Source: Paenibacillus ihuae (GTDB lineage Bacteria; Bacillota; Bacilli; Paenibacillales; Paenibacillaceae). Taken from it: a DNA stretch of 46,079 nt. Of the stretch, positions 25,038 through 33,145 are shown piece by piece. A program made the position numbers and the translations under genes. The stretch lies in assembly GCF_001368795.1 (NCBI RefSeq), contig NZ_LN831199.1, positions 413,839 through 459,917 of the forward strand, written 5' to 3'. A model generated the notes under the pieces. The model ran no database searches and was not told where the DNA came from. It saw only the letters and a list, made by a program, of their open reading frames with translations. Each line of letters begins with the position of its first letter. Within the stretch, counting starts at the first letter, position 1.

Positions 25038-25886
25038 CTATTCGTTAAACTCACACCGGATACACTTGCCGGATTTGCCCTTGGTATAAACAGGCTTATT
25101 CCAATGCTCTTCTACAAGAATCTTTAATATGCTTGAAATGCCCATTCTGTTTACATTCCCGATCACCTCATCCCGTTTGCCCAGACAGCTTATGACATCG
25201 CCATTATGACAAATGGTTATTCTGCCGCTTAAGCACCAGTCATTCATTTTCTTGATAAAAAATTTATTCATCCCTGTTTTAATAATCGAGCTCTCTCTAA
25301 TTACCAGATTCTAAACAAATTAATATATACATTGGTCTCCAGCGGCAGTCCATCAATTTTAATCAGGCCATTGGTACTTATTGTGACATTGAGCTGTTGG
25401 TTCAATCCATAGTTAACGATGTCGACCAGATGAGGGAAAACAGCCGGTTCCCCGCCCGTTAACACCAAATTTGTTACGCCAAAAAAGCTAAGCTCGTCAA
25501 TGAGTTTATACCACTCTTCTTCCTTCAAGCTGTTGGAATTATTTTCTAATTTTATACACATTGGACAAAAAGCGCTACTACAAAAACTGCAGTCCAGATT
25601 ACACTGATTAGTCAGTTGTAATATCGCGGAACTGATTACGGGGGTATCTTTCCAAAACTTCTTCTGATTAAAACATTTACCGTTCTGAGCTTATCTATAT
25701 ATATATTTTGGTATCTGAAAAAAACCCCCAGCCCATACTGCTTAAATCCTTAACCAGCTTCTCATCGGTGCTTACCTTTTCATTCTTAATTATAATTCCA
25801 ATACCTGTCAAAAATTCAATGGGCGTCCGAACTGCAAAAATTAGAGTCCGAGTGGTATATTGTTTTAATTTTTTGGATTTTAACTT
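25038..25886 (-). pseudogene. Decayed radical SAM/SPASM peptide maturase gene
   Basis: Pieces of one gene in several frames. The N-terminal part runs to DTKIYI and stops after a (TA)n run at 25696-25706. One shifted frame gives DKLRTVNVLIRRSFGKIPP up to a run of five G (plus strand, 25640-25644). The next frame gives the radical SAM core with CNLDCSFC, then TGGEPA and STNG, and stops at 25301. A separate segment at 25038-25271 has the SPASM-like CLSGRITICHNGDVISC and CIRCEF. About 70-90 residues of the barrel seem to be deleted near 25290. The CNLDCSFCSSAFCPMC stretch is unusually Cys-rich. It heads the ABC/protease set, so it was probably the modifying enzyme. Confidence 0.7.
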
Positions 25887-25894
25887 TTAATGGA

Positions 25895-25959
25895 ATAGAT
25901 GTTAATTATTAAATTCTATAATATAATTTATGTAAAAATATAGGATGTTATTGTATACT
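25895..25959 (+). promoter_or_regulatory. Control region of the LytTR regulator gene
   Basis: TATACT at 25954-25959 is a good -10. Two copies of GATGTTA (25898-25904 and 25944-25950) lie in similar contexts 46 bp apart and might be binding sites for the LytTR regulator. No clear -35. Low-confidence repeats. Confidence 0.35.
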
Positions 25960-26006
25960 GTTTATTGTCTGTTTTTTGCGCATTCATTTGCAGGGAGGGT
26001 TAAAAT

Positions 26007-26759
26007 TTGATTAACATTGCAGTGTGTGATGATGATATTAATGAGATCGCCCGGTTACAAAAAATGTTTGCAAGACTTGCTGTTTGCTCTTCATTTGACA
26101 TACAAATTCATTACTTCACATCTGGAGAGCAACTCCTTCGAAAATATAAAGAGCAAACGCCCTCAGCATTTCAGATTATAATGCTTGATATAGAAATGCC
26201 TGATATTAATGGAATTGACTTAGCCCAAGAAATACGAAATTCCCCGGATTTTGATGTACAAATTGTCTTCCTGACAAATCACCCTGCTTATATACTGGAT
26301 AGCCTGGACACCCAACCCTTTCAGTATTTAATAAAGCCGGTCCCTTATGAGTTTTTTGAATCCAAAATGTTCAAACTGTTAAATTACCTGTATTCTCAGT
26401 CCAAGAAGTATTTATCTATTAAAATTGAAGGAGAGGACTTTTTCTTTAGATATTCGGAGATTGTAGCCATACAGAAAAGCAAGAAGGTGGTTGGGCGGGA
26501 CTATATGGAGATTATTACTACGTCGGAGGAGTATTATACTTCCAAAGGAATCTTATCGGAGATTTATTCAAAGCTGGAATTTCCGTTTCTGCAGGTTCAT
26601 CGTTCAGTACTTATTAATCTGGATCATCTCCGTAAATTGACAGCATCTTCGGTTATCATGATCAATGATTCTCAGTTCCCCCTCAGCCGTTCTAAATCCA
26701 GGCTTGTTAAAGAAGCATTGGCACGAAATTTGGTTACGGGTCTAAAAAGCAATGTTTAA
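26007..26759 (+). CDS. LytTR-family response regulator (AgrA-like)
   Basis: A 250-residue regulator: receiver domain at about 1-125 (CDDD acidic pocket, phospho-acceptor Asp61 in LDIEMPD, Lys in LIKP) and LytTR DNA-binding domain at about 140-240 (VHRSVLINLDHLRKL). The start is TTG with AGGGAGGG about 7 nt upstream. It overlaps the following kinase gene by 8 nt. Pairs of this type control peptide quorum sensing or bacteriocin production, which fits the divergent modifying/export genes. No agrD or agrB was found. Confidence 0.9.
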   Translation: MINIAVCDDDINEIARLQKMFARLAVCSSFDIQIHYFTSGEQLLRKYKEQTPSAFQIIMLDIEMPDINGIDLAQEIRNSPDFDVQIVFLTNHPAYILDSLDTQPFQYLIKPVPYEFFESKMFKLLNYLYSQSKKYLSIKIEGEDFFFRYSEIVAIQKSKKVVGRDYMEIITTSEEYYTSKGILSEIYSKLEFPFLQVHRSVLINLDHLRKLTASSVIMINDSQFPLSRSKSRLVKEALARNLVTGLKSNV

Positions 26760-28032
26760 AGAACTTTCAATATGGTATATGGGGGCTTCTTTGTTTTCTA
26801 TTTTTATAGCCAAACGTTACTTTTCAATATATTTTCAAACGCTCCGGAATAACACATGCTTTCGATTATTTTACCTGTCTATGGGAAGCATTCTGTATAC
26901 CCTATCAAATTCACTCATTCTGCCCATTATTGTTCACGCCTGTCTGACCGTTTCCGGAACCTTGCTGTTTGCCGTTGTTTATAGAGATGGAGCTGCCCGG
27001 ATTATGTACTATTCATTCAGATACGTATCTCTGGTAGCCATAACACACATTGGTTCCAGCTGCCTTTTTTTTCTACTTATTAAATTTACACCTCTGAATG
27101 TATTTAAAGATGAATCCCAATTAATAATTATCTTACTGTCATTACTATTTTTATTTCTCCTTATAACTTTTAGCTCATCAACAAAAAAAGAAATTACACC
27201 CGGTTTGTCTAAATTGCAATGCTTCGCCTTCATTCTGATCCTTATCAGTAATATATTTATCACCGCTTATCTGTTCATTAACAACAAGCACAACACGCCA
27301 TATCTTCTTGCTGCGATGGCAATATCATGCACTTGCCTATTTATCATTTATTATTTTGAGCTGGCTGCCAAAGCCACTAAACTATCTAAAATAAACAACC
27401 AGCTAAATGAACAATTTGTAGCTCAAGATAACAATTTAAAACACATGTCAAATACGTTTAAGAGCATCCAGAGTGTAATTCACGATATCAACAAGCAATT
27501 AATATACATTGAAAAATGTATTGTTGAAGACTTGCCGCAAGATGCTGTTATACATATAAACCAAATTCTTCGAAAAGTTCATCATTCATATCATCTTGTA
27601 AATACCGGAAACATAATCATTGATGCGCTTGTGGGTTATACCCTAAATACCGCTAACCAAAAAAGAATTGAGGTTACCCATCAAATTCATGCAGTTCCGA
27701 ATAACATCAGCATCGAGCGGTATGATCTATGTATACTCATGGGAAATATTCTGGACAACGCAATAGAAGCTGTGGAGGGGATTGGACAGAAGCCGAAGTG
27801 GATCGAGATCAATATTCACTCTAAGAAAAACTTTCTTATTATACAAGTTATCAACCCTTATGAAGTCGATCATGCTGAATCCGATTCCGGCAGGTATGAT
27901 TGCAAAACACGCGGTTATGGCTTAGACAACATTAGAAATGTAACCGATAAATACGGAGGAAGTATGAGCGTCTTGAAAAATGAATCCACCTTCGATATCA
28001 TTGCTGTTTTACCTTTCTCCAAAATCGCCTAA
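26752..28032 (+). CDS. GHKL sensor histidine kinase (AgrC-like)
   Basis: A 426-residue kinase with six or more hydrophobic helices in the first 205 residues, a short coiled segment, His244 (SVIHDINKQL) and a GHKL-type ATPase with N box GNILDNAIEA and RGYGLDNI. This multi-helix N-terminal part is typical of peptide-sensing kinases of the AgrC/ComD group. It probably phosphorylates the LytTR regulator encoded just upstream. The ligand is unknown; the peptide of the divergent cluster is a reasonable candidate. Confidence 0.88.
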   Translation: MFKELSIWYMGASLFSIFIAKRYFSIYFQTLRNNTCFRLFYLSMGSILYTLSNSLILPIIVHACLTVSGTLLFAVVYRDGAARIMYYSFRYVSLVAITHIGSSCLFFLLIKFTPLNVFKDESQLIIILLSLLFLFLLITFSSSTKKEITPGLSKLQCFAFILILISNIFITAYLFINNKHNTPYLLAAMAISCTCLFIIYYFELAAKATKLSKINNQLNEQFVAQDNNLKHMSNTFKSIQSVIHDINKQLIYIEKCIVEDLPQDAVIHINQILRKVHHSYHLVNTGNIIIDALVGYTLNTANQKRIEVTHQIHAVPNNISIERYDLCILMGNILDNAIEAVEGIGQKPKWIEINIHSKKNFLIIQVINPYEVDHAESDSGRYDCKTRGYGLDNIRNVTDKYGGSMSVLKNESTFDIIAVLPFSKIA

Positions 28033-28072
28033 AAGAGAAGGCGGCCCTGTATACAGAGCCGCCTTCTCTTTT
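28031..28072 (+). terminator. Strong terminator after the kinase gene
   Basis: A 15-bp stem (AAAAGAGAAGGCGGC and GCCGCCTTCTCTTTT) with a 12-nt loop that includes the palindrome CTGTATACAG. It also separates the island from the following backbone genes. Confidence 0.85.
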
Positions 28073-28118
28073 GCTTTACTGCAAAACCTCCACTGGTGTA
28101 CCAGATGTTTTTGATGTC

Positions 28119-28985
28119 TTAAGCCTTGGCGCCATTCAGGATTTCACTTACACCCTCACTAAGCGGCTTAAGCGGACGCTGCAGCAGCTTCTCCAGGTCG
28201 CCACTCTCGATGTCCAGTGCTCCTTCACGGATTGCGGCCTGGATTGCAACCACAATCGGCAGCACCGCTTCCGGCACACCCGCTCCAGCCATCACACTGG
28301 AATATGTAGCATCATCCACCTGCTGCACCTGCACTTCCTTGCCGAGCACGCTGCCGACAACCGCCGCCAGTTCCCCTTGGGTAGCCGGTTTGCCGGATAA
28401 TTCGTAGACCGAATTCTGGTGGCCTTCAGCGGCGAGAACAGCAGCTGCTGCCTCTGCATAATCACGGCGGGTTGCCCAGCCAACCTTGCCTTCTCCGGCA
28501 GAAGTCAGCCAAGGTGCTCCGGCTGCAGCAGCCTGAATTGAGCCGGCCTCATTCTCCAAATACCAGTTGTTGCGCAGGAAGGAGTACGGAATGCCGGATT
28601 CACGAATGAATTGCTCGGTTGCACGGTGTACCGGAGCGAGGAACAGGGAGCTGGAATCTGCATGCCCGACGCTGGTATAGACGATGAAGCCTACGCCTGC
28701 ACGTACTGCAGCTTCTACAGCCGCCTTATGCTGGCGGATACGTGTGTCATTGTCGCCGTCTGCCGAGACAATCAGCAGGCGCTCCACACCGGCAAACGCC
28801 GCATCCAAAGTCTCCGGCTGATCGAAATCGCCGTGGCGGACGTCAACACCGCGAGCCCGCAGGTTATCCGCCTTCTCCGGGTTTCTTACACTGGCCACAA
28901 GACTGCCGGCGGGTACAGATTTCAGTAAAGCTTCTGCCACGATAGAACCAAATTGTCCGGTTGCACCTGTTAATCCGATCTTCAT
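28119..28985 (-). CDS. NmrA/QOR2-type NAD(P)-binding reductase
   Basis: A 288-residue atypical short-chain reductase with the N-terminal TGATGQFG dinucleotide site and NmrA-like architecture, as in quinone reductase QOR2 (YtfG). It probably reduces quinones or related electrophiles using NADPH. Of two ATG codons, the one at 28985 has GGAGG about 8 nt upstream, while the other (29000) overlaps that site, so the protein begins MKIGLTG. A strong promoter with a palindromic operator (29062-29097) lies upstream. No regulator gene is adjacent. Confidence 0.82.
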   Translation of the reverse strand: MKIGLTGATGQFGSIVAEALLKSVPAGSLVASVRNPEKADNLRARGVDVRHGDFDQPETLDAAFAGVERLLIVSADGDNDTRIRQHKAAVEAAVRAGVGFIVYTSVGHADSSSLFLAPVHRATEQFIRESGIPYSFLRNNWYLENEAGSIQAAAAGAPWLTSAGEGKVGWATRRDYAEAAAAVLAAEGHQNSVYELSGKPATQGELAAVVGSVLGKEVQVQQVDDATYSSVMAGAGVPEAVLPIVVAIQAAIREGALDIESGDLEKLLQRPLKPLSEGVSEILNGAKA

Positions 28986-29061
28986 CTCAATTTCCTCCAT
29001 TTAAGAACTATTTATTTGTGTTGCTGTGCATTTCATGTTGTATTCAAGGATTCGCGCTTCC

Positions 29062-29097
29062 TGTAACTATTGTAGTTACAAGTTGGCTGGTTGTCAA
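29062..29097 (-). promoter_or_regulatory. Promoter of the reductase gene with a palindromic operator on its -10
   Basis: On the minus strand TTGACA (29092-29097), 17 bp, TACAAT (29069-29074). A perfect palindrome, TGTAACTA-TTG-TAGTTACA (29062-29080), covers the -10. Its GTAACT...AGTTAC form resembles operators of HxlR/YodB-type repressors that control quinone and electrophile stress genes. Confidence 0.7.
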
Positions 29098-29243
29098 ATC
29101 CTTTGTTTTTCGTGACGCAAAAAGCGGCCCGCCCATAGCCTGGGGAGCCCGCCGTCAGTCCATTTATTTGTTAGCCTTCCCGCATAGTGCTATTCTTAAC
29201 AGCAAAAGAATTCCATTACCGTTACTCAGAAAGGTTCTGTATT

Positions 29244-30086
29244 ATGCCTAAACCAAGAGCATCTGTTTATCAGCGTTATCTTCCGTCCGTTAATCCAGAC
29301 CCGGAGTACAGCGGAGCTGCCTACTGGTTCATCACCCATTCAGGCAAGCTGCTGGTAAACGAAACTTCCGGACAAGCCGATATCCCGCAGCTGGAATCGC
29401 CGGATCAGCTTGCGGCCGCCCCCACCCGGATACTTTATCTTGGCCTGTTCGCCGGCACACCCTGCTTCGCGGCAGAGGTTCCTTCAGATATGCCTGAACC
29501 TGCCGGTATGGCCTTCCATCCTCTGCGCACCTTGTATGATGTGCTCGATGAGGATGTATTCCATCTGGCGGGAAGGGCCCTGCAGCTGCTGGCCTGGGAT
29601 GAGACCCATCAATTCTGCGGCAAGTGCGGCACAGCTACCGTCCTCTCCGGGGCAGAGCATGCCCGGGTCTGCCCGGCATGCGGACAGGTCAGTTATCCGC
29701 GGATCGCACCGGCGGTGATCACCGCGATCCTGAAGGACGGCCAGATTCTGCTCGCCCATGCACCGCATTTCCAGAATAATATGTACGGGCTGATTGCCGG
29801 CTTCGTCGAGCCGGGCGAAACGCTTGAGGACTGCGTGCAGCGTGAAATCAGCGAGGAAGTGGGCATCAAGGTCAAGAACATCCAATATTTCGGCAGCCAG
29901 CAGTGGCCCTTCCCCCATTCGCTAATGGTCGGCTTCCTGGCCGAATACGAGAGTGGAGAAATTACCGTAGACGGGGTAGAGCTGGACCACGCCGCCTGGT
30001 TCAAGCCGGACAATCTCCCGAATATCCCGCCACATGTCAGTATTGCCCGCAAAATCATAGACTGGTACGTGGAGCAATACAGCTAA
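29244..30086 (+). CDS. nudC: NADH pyrophosphatase (Nudix, NudC type)
   Basis: A 280-residue NudC-like hydrolase that splits NADH (and may remove NAD caps from RNA). The zinc ribbon is CGKCG with CPACG, the Nudix box is GFVEPGETLEDCVQREISEEVGI-like (about 194-216), and the specificity motif is SQQWPFPHS. The usual SQPWPFP has P in place of the second Q. AGAAAGG lies 9 nt before the ATG at 29244, favoured over an upstream in-frame codon at 29187. It is convergent with the flavoprotein gene that follows. Confidence 0.88.
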   Translation: MPKPRASVYQRYLPSVNPDPEYSGAAYWFITHSGKLLVNETSGQADIPQLESPDQLAAAPTRILYLGLFAGTPCFAAEVPSDMPEPAGMAFHPLRTLYDVLDEDVFHLAGRALQLLAWDETHQFCGKCGTATVLSGAEHARVCPACGQVSYPRIAPAVITAILKDGQILLAHAPHFQNNMYGLIAGFVEPGETLEDCVQREISEEVGIKVKNIQYFGSQQWPFPHSLMVGFLAEYESGEITVDGVELDHAAWFKPDNLPNIPPHVSIARKIIDWYVEQYS

Positions 30087-30096
30087 CCGGCTGCTC

Positions 30097-30684
30097 CTAT
30101 CCCCTTACCGTCTTGAAATAGCGGTATACCTGCTGAAGCTTGCGCTCATGCTTGCCGCGCGGACTCTCCATGCTGCCGAACTCAAAAAACTTCACCTTGC
30201 GGATTCCGACATAGTTGAACAATGCTTTACGCATCAGGATCTTGTGCGCATTACCCAGCCACAGCAGCGGATAATGCGCCGGTCCCTTCATGACGGAGAT
30301 GCACACTACAGACTTCCCCTTCAGCAGCCCCTCCGGCAGCATCCCGCCCTTATCCCTGTAAGCGAAGCCTGAAGCAAACATCTGATCAATGTACCCCATG
30401 AGCATCGCCGGAGGCCGGCCCCACCAGATCGGATAGACCAGTACAATCCGGTCGGCCCAGATCAGCTGCTCCCTGTACACGGCCAGCCTCGGATCGCTGT
30501 GCATATCTCTGCGGCGTTTCTGTTCATTAAACACCAGCACCGGATCAAAGCCCTCCTCATATAAATCCAGCACTTTAATTTCTGTAACTTCAGAATTCTC
30601 CCGGCTGCCCCGCAGCACCTCCTGTAAAAAAGCATAGCTGAGGCTCTGATGATTCGGATGAGTATAGATAACCAGTGTGTTCAT
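30097..30684 (-). CDS. Flavodoxin-like NAD(P)H quinone reductase (KefF/MdaB type)
   Basis: A 195-residue flavodoxin-fold protein, with an FMN-type N-terminal loop YTHPNHQSLSYA, the central YPIWWGRPPAML, and the GFAYRDKG region. The family reduces quinones by two electrons with NAD(P)H and protects against electrophiles. It is divergent from a MarR regulator; both promoters overlap shared operators in 30701-30770, so the MarR protein probably represses it until an electrophile binds. Confidence 0.85.
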   Translation of the reverse strand: MNTLVIYTHPNHQSLSYAFLQEVLRGSRENSEVTEIKVLDLYEEGFDPVLVFNEQKRRRDMHSDPRLAVYREQLIWADRIVLVYPIWWGRPPAMLMGYIDQMFASGFAYRDKGGMLPEGLLKGKSVVCISVMKGPAHYPLLWLGNAHKILMRKALFNYVGIRKVKFFEFGSMESPRGKHERKLQQVYRYFKTVRG

Positions 30685-30700
30685 GTCGGCACCCCTTTAC

Positions 30701-30755
30701 TTATCATTTGATAACCAAAGGGTAGCACACCTGAAATTTAGTTGTCAAATGATAA
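30701..30755. promoter_or_regulatory. Two MarR-type operators in the divergent region
   Basis: TTATCATTTGATAA at 30701-30714 is a near-perfect palindrome, and TTGTCAAATGATAA at 30742-30755 is its inverted near-copy (differs at one place). The second covers the -35 boxes of both promoters, the first lies downstream of the minus-strand -10. This layout suits repression of both genes. Confidence 0.75.
30719..30748 (-). promoter_or_regulatory. Promoter of the quinone reductase gene
   Basis: TTGACA (minus strand, 30743-30748), 18 bp, TACCCT (30719-30724). The -35 lies in the second operator. Confidence 0.55.
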
Positions 30756-30770
30756 TTGTATTTTGATAAT
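30742..30770 (+). promoter_or_regulatory. Promoter of the MarR regulator gene
   Basis: TTGTCA (30742-30747), 17 bp, GATAAT (30765-30770). Its -35 is part of the same operator, so autorepression is likely. Confidence 0.7.
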
Positions 30771-30803
30771 TATTTTGCTATGGTGTCCTCAAGAGGTGAT
30801 CCT

Positions 30804-31289
30804 GTGGACAACAATACTTTATTTCAGAAATTTGTGACCTTCACCACCGCCGTCCATCAAATAACCAGTGAAATATCCAAAGATGTGAAATCTGAGGCAC
30901 TAACGCCTTTGCAGTATAAAATTCTCGAATATATTGCGGTAAGCCAGCCGGTTACACTGAGCGAAATCAGCGATTGCATGCACATGTCTATGCCTAATAC
31001 GAGCCGGGAGCTGAAGAAATTAACGGAGAAGCAGCTGTGCGAGCGGGTGACCGATCCCGGGGACCGGCGCAAGCAGGGCATCACGCTGTCCGCTGCAGGC
31101 CAAGACATGATGAACGAAGCGTTCCGGCACATCGGGATCCGGTTCGCCGAGCGCACCGGACATCTGAGCGAAGCCGAACGCCAAGAGATCACTCGGGCGC
31201 TTGATCTGCTGCAGGAAAAGTATTTTATTGAGCGCTGCCCTACTCTCCCCAATAAGCCAAGCTGCTTAGCGGATGCAATGAGCAAATGA
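30804..31289 (+). CDS. MarR-family regulator
   Basis: A 161-residue MarR protein with a central winged helix (TLSEISDCMHMSMPNTSRELKKL and the wing DPGDRRKQG). The GTG at 30804 follows AAGAGGTGA by a few nt and is preferred over an upstream TTG. It is divergent from the quinone reductase and shares operators with it. Only few cysteines are visible, near the C-terminus (CPTLPNKPSC), so a thiol switch is possible but unproven. Confidence 0.85.
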   Translation: MDNNTLFQKFVTFTTAVHQITSEISKDVKSEALTPLQYKILEYIAVSQPVTLSEISDCMHMSMPNTSRELKKLTEKQLCERVTDPGDRRKQGITLSAAGQDMMNEAFRHIGIRFAERTGHLSEAERQEITRALDLLQEKYFIERCPTLPNKPSCLADAMSK

Positions 31290-31312
31290 AAAGGCGCCCA
31301 TACAAAGGCGCC
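31288..31312 (-). terminator. Terminator between the MarR and GH18 genes
   Basis: Two GGCGCC copies (31293-31298 and 31307-31312) form a 6-bp stem with an 8-nt loop. On the minus strand it is followed by TTTTC, fitting the end of the GH18 gene. Confidence 0.55.
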
Positions 31313-31339
31313 ATTATAAGTGCTGTATACGATTTATTT

Positions 31340-32959
31340 TTAGAAGGAATAGCCGGCGAATTTCTCCGCATTACTTATGCTGGACCAAATATCAGGACTC
31401 TCCCCGCCTATATGCCAGTAGGCAATTCCCGCCAGCTTGTGCTTCACTGCCAGATTGTATTTTGCCGTAAGAGACCGTCCGTCCTCCAGCCAGAGAGTAT
31501 GCTTCAGTGACTGCTTGGTATAGCTGGCCACATATTGCCCCAGTGTGCTGTTCCATACAGGGTGCAGTGAATAGCTGCTCAAGAGCTGGTTCTGCTGGGT
31601 TAGCGAAAGTTCAGCGGACGACGGAGTGATGCCGTTCTGCTTGAGCGTCCAGTCACGGGTGTATAGAGGCATTGCCAAAATCACCTTTTCGGCGGATACA
31701 GATTTCAGCAGTGTGCTTACCGCGTGCTGAACATAGGGCAGCGAAGCGTTAGAGCCGGGCCTCATACTCCCGCTATAGTGCTCGTCATATCCCATCATCA
31801 CCAGATAATCAGCCTGCCTGCCAAGTGCCGCATAATCAAAAGCCTCCGTCCAGTCTGTCCCGAGATCGGGCGACACATCTATCGACAGCACTGCGCCTAG
31901 CGCATGAAGCCTCCCGGCCAGCTGTGTAATGAAAGCGGTCAGCGAAGCCCGGTCTGCCGCTGCCACATTCTCAAAATCAATATTCAGCCCATCCAGGCCG
32001 TATGTACTGACTAATCCCGCCAGTTGATTAACCGCCGTATTCCTCGCTGCTGTACTGGACAGCATTTGATGTGTCGCCGCCTGATCAAACCGGTTACCGA
32101 CCAGCGGCCACACCTGCTTGCCGTTCTTCTTCGCCCAGGTTACCAGTGAAGCCACCGTGGAATCCGGGACTACACCCGTACTCCCTACAAAATACCAGCG
32201 CGGAGATAAGGTATTCACATTGGACTGCAGAATATTACTCTCATACTCTGTGGTCGTCTGGCCATACTGCCATCCCAGCACAATGTGCGGGTCCTTCGCA
32301 CCCGCCAGCTCTGCCGTCCATTTCTCCTGCTGCAGCACCCGGTACAGGAGCACTGCCGTTTCCTGCCTTGTAATCGGGGCGGCCGGGCGGAAAGCACCTG
32401 TTCCGTCGCCTTTCATCAAGCCTAAGCGGTTTACAGCTTCCACGGCACTGTCTGCCCAGGCAGCGATGGTGCTTGCGTCGGTAAACACCGTTGCCCCGCC
32501 CGCATTGCTCCCCGTTTGCTTGAACGCTTTGGTTAACCAGACGGCAGCCTCTTGACGCGTTACCGGCTTCGCCGGTGCAAAGGTGGATGCCGAGGTGCCG
32601 CCCGCCAGACCCAGCTGAACCGCTGCCTGTATCCAGCCGTAATACCATGCGCCCTTCCCGGTATCTATATAGGGAGAGACAGGACTGGCCACAGGCTCAA
32701 GCTTCAGCAGCCGGCCCAGCATCGTAATGAACTCCGCTCTCGTCACCTTACCCTCCGGCGAGAAGCTGGTCTCCGATATGCCGGTTAATATTTTCCGCTT
32801 ATATAAGTCTATGATCTCATTCTTGGCATAGCTGGCTGCTATATCGTCAAAGGGCAGCGTAGCCTCAGCGGAGACAGACTGGCCATACGGAATAAACAGC
32901 CCGGCTGCGCACAAGACGGCGGCTGCACCCGCTGCTAATCTTCCCACCATACTCTTCAT
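31340..32959 (-). CDS. SLH-domain GH18 glycosidase (spore-cortex/cell-wall type)
   Basis: A 539-residue secreted protein: signal peptide (about 1-31, ending VSA), three SLH domains (about 35-215) that bind wall polymers, and a GH18 catalytic domain from about 225. The catalytic motif is GLDGLNIDFEN (Asp328 and Glu330 in this numbering), as in YaaH/YdhD-like spore germination proteins and related wall hydrolases. It probably cleaves peptidoglycan or chitin-like glycans at the cell surface. The ATG at 32959 is chosen for the signal peptide; GGAGG lies about 13 nt before it, which is longer than usual. Confidence 0.85.
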   Translation of the reverse strand: MKSMVGRLAAGAAAVLCAAGLFIPYGQSVSAEATLPFDDIAASYAKNEIIDLYKRKILTGISETSFSPEGKVTRAEFITMLGRLLKLEPVASPVSPYIDTGKGAWYYGWIQAAVQLGLAGGTSASTFAPAKPVTRQEAAVWLTKAFKQTGSNAGGATVFTDASTIAAWADSAVEAVNRLGLMKGDGTGAFRPAAPITRQETAVLLYRVLQQEKWTAELAGAKDPHIVLGWQYGQTTTEYESNILQSNVNTLSPRWYFVGSTGVVPDSTVASLVTWAKKNGKQVWPLVGNRFDQAATHQMLSSTAARNTAVNQLAGLVSTYGLDGLNIDFENVAAADRASLTAFITQLAGRLHALGAVLSIDVSPDLGTDWTEAFDYAALGRQADYLVMMGYDEHYSGSMRPGSNASLPYVQHAVSTLLKSVSAEKVILAMPLYTRDWTLKQNGITPSSAELSLTQQNQLLSSYSLHPVWNSTLGQYVASYTKQSLKHTLWLEDGRSLTAKYNLAVKHKLAGIAYWHIGGESPDIWSSISNAEKFAGYSF

Positions 32960-33145
32960 AATATTAAAGAAGCCTCCTTCGGGGTTCAATTTGCCGAAAG
33001 TATACCAGAGACCGAGTCTATTATCATCGCAAAAATACTGGAAGGAAAATGAATAGCGGCAGATTCCGTGGCAGCCAGCGTTTAATTAAAAACCCGCGTG
33101 GTTATGAATGTGGATAGAGCAAATCTTTTAGGAGGTCATTCCATT

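Noticed and set aside
25708-25890. A 60-codon plus-strand open frame upstream of the LytTR regulator, considered as a precursor peptide.
   Set aside because: It is antisense to the radical SAM N-terminal remnant, has no ribosome binding site, and lacks any leader/core pattern.
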